This document shows, one piece after another, positions 32,902 through 35,648 of a stretch of 35,648 bases of DNA. The notes under the pieces were generated by a model, which did no database searches, was not told the DNA's origin, and saw only the letters and a list, made by a program, of their open reading frames with translations. Source of the DNA: Nitrospiria bacterium (lineage in GTDB: Bacteria; Nitrospirota; Nitrospiria; DASWJH01); contig DASWJH010000034.1 of assembly GCA_036397255.1 (NCBI GenBank), forward strand, positions 1-35,648, given 5' to 3'. Both the position numbers and the translations under genes were made by a program. How positions within the stretch are numbered: the first letter of the stretch is position 1; every line of letters starts with the position of its first letter.

Positions 32902-33249
32902 ATGGCTTTTTACCCGAGACTTCAAACCATAAAAAAACTAGAAATCGTAATTGAGACCATCAAGCTGGACCAGGTCATCCAAATCATTGAAGAGGCAGGG
33001 GCTTCTGGATATACGATTCTCCCTTCCGTCACCGGTCGCGGAACCCGTGGACAACGGTTGGGGGGAGGTCTTACCGATGTATTTAAAAACGCCATGGTCA
33101 TCACACTGGTGGATGAGGCCATCGCCACCAAAATTCTTCAAAAAGTGGAACGGCTCATTCAAAACTTTGCCGGAATGGCCGTGGTCACCGATGCCCTCGC
33201 CCTCTGGCCAGATTACAGCCAAGAAACCCCTAAACCCCCTGGAACCTAA
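32902..33249 (+). CDS. sbtB: PII-like regulator of SbtA (SbtB-type)
   Basis: A 115-residue PII-superfamily protein with KKLEIVIETIKLDQVIQIIEEAGASGYTILPSV-type core, a T-loop region GRGTRGQRLGGGLTDVFKNAM and the C-terminal KILQKVERLIQNFAGMAVVTDALAL strand-helix. SbtB proteins are trimers that bind adenine nucleotides (cAMP, AMP, ADP or ATP, c-di-AMP in cyanobacteria) and gate SbtA. The cyanobacterial C-terminal CGPxGC redox loop is absent; the tail is short and proline-rich without cysteine. AAGGAG lies 6-7 nt upstream of the ATG. Adjacent and downstream of sbtA as in known pairs. Confidence 0.88.
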   Translation: MAFYPRLQTIKKLEIVIETIKLDQVIQIIEEAGASGYTILPSVTGRGTRGQRLGGGLTDVFKNAMVITLVDEAIATKILQKVERLIQNFAGMAVVTDALALWPDYSQETPKPPGT

Positions 33250-33484
33250 ATAAAAAGAAAGGGGGGTGTCCGCAAACCCAGAAGCTCTGGAACTTCGGAG
33301 AAGAAGCCGGTTTCAGAAAGGCGTAATAACCTCAAGATCCCTTTCACGGAATTTGAGAAGAGGTTTCCACCACTCCAAACCCATCGCTTTTTAAGAGGCC
33401 GTAAGGATGTTGCCACTCCTTGGGCCTTAAAAATTGGATTTTATATTGAGTTAAAAGGGGGAAACCGGCATAAAATTTTTTCCG
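33250..33484. other. Intergenic region after sbtB
   Basis: About 235 bases before the promoter of the next gene. There is a small CAGAAGCTCTGG near-palindrome around 33278-33290 but no clear terminator, gene or known RNA. Confidence 0.4.
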
Positions 33485-33513
33485 TTGACCTTTCCCCTTT
33501 TGTTTATAATAAT
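33485..33513 (+). promoter_or_regulatory. Promoter for the alpha/beta-hydrolase gene
   Basis: TTGACC at 33485-33490 with AATAAT at 33508-33513 (17-base spacer). TATAAT at 33505-33510 overlaps, with a short 14-base spacer. The leader to the ATG at 33590 is about 70 nt. Confidence 0.55.
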
Positions 33514-33589
33514 TCCCCTGTTTTGAATTTAAATATCCCATATTCTACCCAAACGTTTTTAAATAAAAAAATCAGAAAGGTTATGACCC

Positions 33590-34588
33590 ATGCCCATTGA
33601 TCTTTCAAAAAAGAGAATCATCATGATTCACGGTCTTTCCTCAAAACCTCCAAAGGAAGATCTCCATTCCCTTTGGATGAAATGTATTACTGAAAATATT
33701 CGTGTGGATGATGTGAACCTTGCAGAAACTTTAGAGAACCATCCCGAAGTGTTCAATTCCGCCTACTGGGCCAATGAAACCCCTCACCATATCGAGGATG
33801 ATGCCAATTACGTGAAAAAGCTTCAGATTAAAGTCAACAACGTCATTAAGGAGAGGAAAAAAATTAAAGATAAATTTCACGTTGGAACTGGGGAAAAAAT
33901 CGGAGCTTTCTTTAAGAACCGGGGATTGGATTTAGTCAAACTCCTTGCGGGGGCCCTTACCGTAAAGGATGATGTGATGAAGGCCTTCTTGCGGGAAACA
34001 GAGCTTTACGATGAAGACCAATACATTGCGGATAAAATACGCTTTCCTCTCGAATCTGCCCTCAGGGAGGCCTGGAGTAAAGGATGCGAGGTGGCACTAT
34101 TGGCCCATAGTATGGGAACTTTTATCACCTATGATGTGTTGTGGCGTTTTTCACACCGCAATGTCATAGGATTTAAGGAATTCAGAAAAAAACGGGTTAG
34201 ACTTTTTGCGACCATGGGATCTCCCCTTGGAGAACCTGCTGTTCGAGATATCTTGTTTGCCCGGCATCATAAAAACAAGGGAAAGCGTCAATACCCCACC
34301 AATATCGATTTCTGGCAAAACTATTCCTGCTTAGGGGATGTGGTATCCCATAAAAATAATTTTTCCGAACCCTTTTTTGAACCGATGCGCCAATTAAAAT
34401 TCTTTCCCAAAAACCACCCATACCGTTTGATTGACTACGACAATCTTCACAACCCTTTTCAAGTGGTCACACACGCTGAAAATAAACACCGGGAAAAAAG
34501 AAACCCACATAAATCCTATGGGTATCTGGTCCAGCCTCGCCTAGGAACCTGGGTTTCGGATTTTCTTCGAAATAAGCTGATGGATTAA
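33590..34588 (+). CDS. Probable alpha/beta-hydrolase of unknown substrate
   Basis: A 332-residue soluble protein without signal peptide. The N-terminal strand RIIMIHGLSSKP gives an oxyanion-hole HG. VALLAHSMGTFITYDVL carries a nucleophile elbow A-H-S-M-G, in which the first Gly of GxSxG is Ala. A later HNPFQVVTHAENKH region may provide the catalytic histidine, and GSPLG follows a strand as in lipase/esterase-like folds. A lysine-rich insertion (about residues 80-110) lies between the first strand and the nucleophile. I do not recognise the family further. It stands alone with its own promoter, converging on the lipoprotein gene. Confidence 0.7.
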   Translation: MPIDLSKKRIIMIHGLSSKPPKEDLHSLWMKCITENIRVDDVNLAETLENHPEVFNSAYWANETPHHIEDDANYVKKLQIKVNNVIKERKKIKDKFHVGTGEKIGAFFKNRGLDLVKLLAGALTVKDDVMKAFLRETELYDEDQYIADKIRFPLESALREAWSKGCEVALLAHSMGTFITYDVLWRFSHRNVIGFKEFRKKRVRLFATMGSPLGEPAVRDILFARHHKNKGKRQYPTNIDFWQNYSCLGDVVSHKNNFSEPFFEPMRQLKFFPKNHPYRLIDYDNLHNPFQVVTHAENKHREKRNPHKSYGYLVQPRLGTWVSDFLRNKLMD

Positions 34589-34647
34589 TAACGGGTTAAA
34601 GCCTAACTTGGATTTTTTGTCTCTGGGTCAAATTTGGATTGTTCCCC

Positions 34648-35295
34648 TTATTGAATTTCCAGGGAATTCACAAAATCATTGTAAAAAACCCATTTCCTTT
34701 TGACCAAGACCTGTTCAGTCGGTTTAAACTTTAAAATACTTTCCGGATTGAGTTCAACAATGATATTTGAAAATCTTTCCCCATGATCTGTCAAATAAAA
34801 CACCTGATAACGGCTTTCAGATTTATAAATTGAATAAATCGATTTTATTCCATTTAGGGAAACTTTTTCACTATAAAAAACTTTAAACGCTTCCTGGGAT
34901 AATTTATTTTGCCTTTCTATATAGGTTTTTATTATGGCTTCCCCTTGTTCTTCTAAGGGTCCGGAAAGTTTGGTTTTAGCCACAAACACATGGTATCTAT
35001 TTTGATCCATTAGAAAAGGAGCAAAACTCACATAAGAAAGTTTTTGGTCCCCTCCTTCATATACGGCCATAGATTTGAATATCGGTGAAGTTTCGGGGTG
35101 GGGAAGGGAAATACGAAAGGTATGTTGAGGCGAAAAATAAATATTATTTGAGATGGTTCCATCAATTTTTTTTGGCAAATTCTCCTTTTTGCTTACAGAA
35201 CAGCCCATTAGGATCATTAAAATTAAGAGAAAAAAGGGAAGAACCTTTACAGAAGATAGTATTAATTTAAAATGGATGAAATTATTTTTAGCCAT
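34648..35295 (-). CDS. Predicted lipoprotein of unknown function
   Basis: A 215-residue protein with a lipoprotein signal: a basic N-terminus, hydrophobic stretch FFLLILMILMG and lipobox LMGC with Cys32. The rest is a beta-rich domain with charged strands (TFRISLPHPETSPIF, YHVFVAKTKLSG, RYQVFYLTDHGE) and no motif I can name. There is no clear ribosome binding site before the ATG at 35295. An 8-bp dyad lies about 38-60 bp upstream. It could sit in the inner leaflet of the outer membrane. Confidence 0.68.
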   Translation of the reverse strand: MAKNNFIHFKLILSSVKVLPFFLLILMILMGCSVSKKENLPKKIDGTISNNIYFSPQHTFRISLPHPETSPIFKSMAVYEGGDQKLSYVSFAPFLMDQNRYHVFVAKTKLSGPLEEQGEAIIKTYIERQNKLSQEAFKVFYSEKVSLNGIKSIYSIYKSESRYQVFYLTDHGERFSNIIVELNPESILKFKPTEQVLVKRKWVFYNDFVNSLEIQ

Positions 35296-35332
35296 TTAAA
35301 TGTACAGAGACCATTTATTTTCCCAAGGTTTG

Positions 35333-35355
35333 AGAGTAGATGGCAAGTCTACTCT
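35333..35355. promoter_or_regulatory. Perfect 8-bp dyad upstream of the lipoprotein gene
   Basis: AGAGTAGA (35333-35340) and TCTACTCT (35348-35355) with a 7-base centre, 38 bp from the lipoprotein ATG. It could be an operator or an RNA hairpin in the leader; no promoter hexamers were convincing. Confidence 0.4.
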
Positions 35356-35526
35356 GAAACGTCTCCCATTGAAAGGTTTAATGAATCATATGCCGGGAGG
35401 GGGGATTAAATCTATGTTAATTAAAAATTTGGGGTTTTTGAAATTTAAATTCAAACAAGGTGTAAATAAAAAATGAACCGGGATAATCAAAAATTGGCTC
35501 ATCGTGGAAGTGAGTGGGTAAATTTT

Positions 35527-35648
35527 GTCATTACCCGCCTGTCCGGCGGGCACTTGCAGGCAGGGGAAAGCGAAAATCCAGGCCCTTCCCGTCATTCCCG
35601 CGAAACCTGTCCTCGAATGCCTCTATCGGGGAGCGGGAATCCAGAAGA
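35527..35648. repeat. Dispersed intergenic repeats at the right edge
   Basis: Two elements. CCCGCC-TGTCC-GGCGGG (near 35536-35552), followed by a TGCAGGCAGGG segment, is a small GC hairpin. ATTCCCGC (35594-35601) and GCGGGAAT (35633-35640) flank a CTCGAATG-containing core. Sequences of this GTCATTCCCGC...GCGGGAATCCAG type are scattered through many bacterial genomes. The rest of 35296-35526 is AT-rich with no gene seen. Confidence 0.6.

Overview
The window looks like a chromosomal segment from a chemolithoautotrophic bacterium of moderate GC content. Gene content and protein style point to the Nitrospirota or a neighbouring phylum. That placement is inferred from a housekeeping string pgpA-cinA-thpR-recA-pilT-alaS and from large inorganic-carbon and cation transport clusters; no rRNA or other phylogenetic marker lies in the window to prove it.

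Region 1 (1-11443) is mostly housekeeping. An incomplete exported beta-propeller gene on the minus strand is followed by a plus-strand run: pgpA (lipid phosphatase), cinA (pyridine nucleotide salvage), thpR (RNA phosphodiesterase), recA, pilT (pilus retraction ATPase), alaS, a small phasin-like gene, mltG (peptidoglycan), deoC and a ridA-like gene. Two likely intrinsic terminators (after pilT and after the phasin gene) and several sigma70-like promoters divide the run into transcription units.

Region 2 (11596-19041, minus strand) is an 11-gene, tightly overlapping operon for a multisubunit Mrp-type cation/proton antiporter: mrpE-F-G, two small split MrpA-C-terminus/MbhD-E-type genes, mrpB-C-D, a second MrpD/NuoN-like subunit, an 81-residue two-helix protein, and a third, NuoL/HyfB-like subunit. 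A near-consensus promoter sits just upstream of mrpE.

Region 3 (19532-31417, plus strand, divergent) is the most interesting part. It holds mpsC (DUF2294), dabA (DUF2309, the zinc subunit of the DAB inorganic-carbon pump), a second complete mrpE-F-G-(MbhD/E fusion)-B-C-D set, a NuoL-like subunit with four tandem 27-residue repeats in its C-terminus, a NuoM-like subunit and a second mpsC. No NADH, quinone-chamber or hydrogenase catalytic subunit is present. The likely meaning is that DabA is served by, or physically coupled to, a full complex-I-like/Mrp membrane arm rather than the single DabB/MpsA subunit of the classical two-gene system.

Region 4 (31418-33249) adds sbtA, a sodium-dependent bicarbonate transporter, and sbtB, its PII-like regulator. 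They lie behind a leader with a long inverted repeat and an intrinsic terminator that ends only 29 nt before the sbtA start codon. Together regions 2-4 form an inorganic-carbon uptake and sodium-cycling island: the Mrp modules can export Na+, SbtA can use the Na+ gradient to import bicarbonate, and DabA can trap CO2 as bicarbonate.

Region 5 (33250-35648) holds a probable alpha/beta-hydrolase of unknown substrate, a convergent lipoprotein gene, and a right end with GC-rich dispersed repeats. I saw no tRNA, rRNA, CRISPR array, intact insertion sequence or phage gene.
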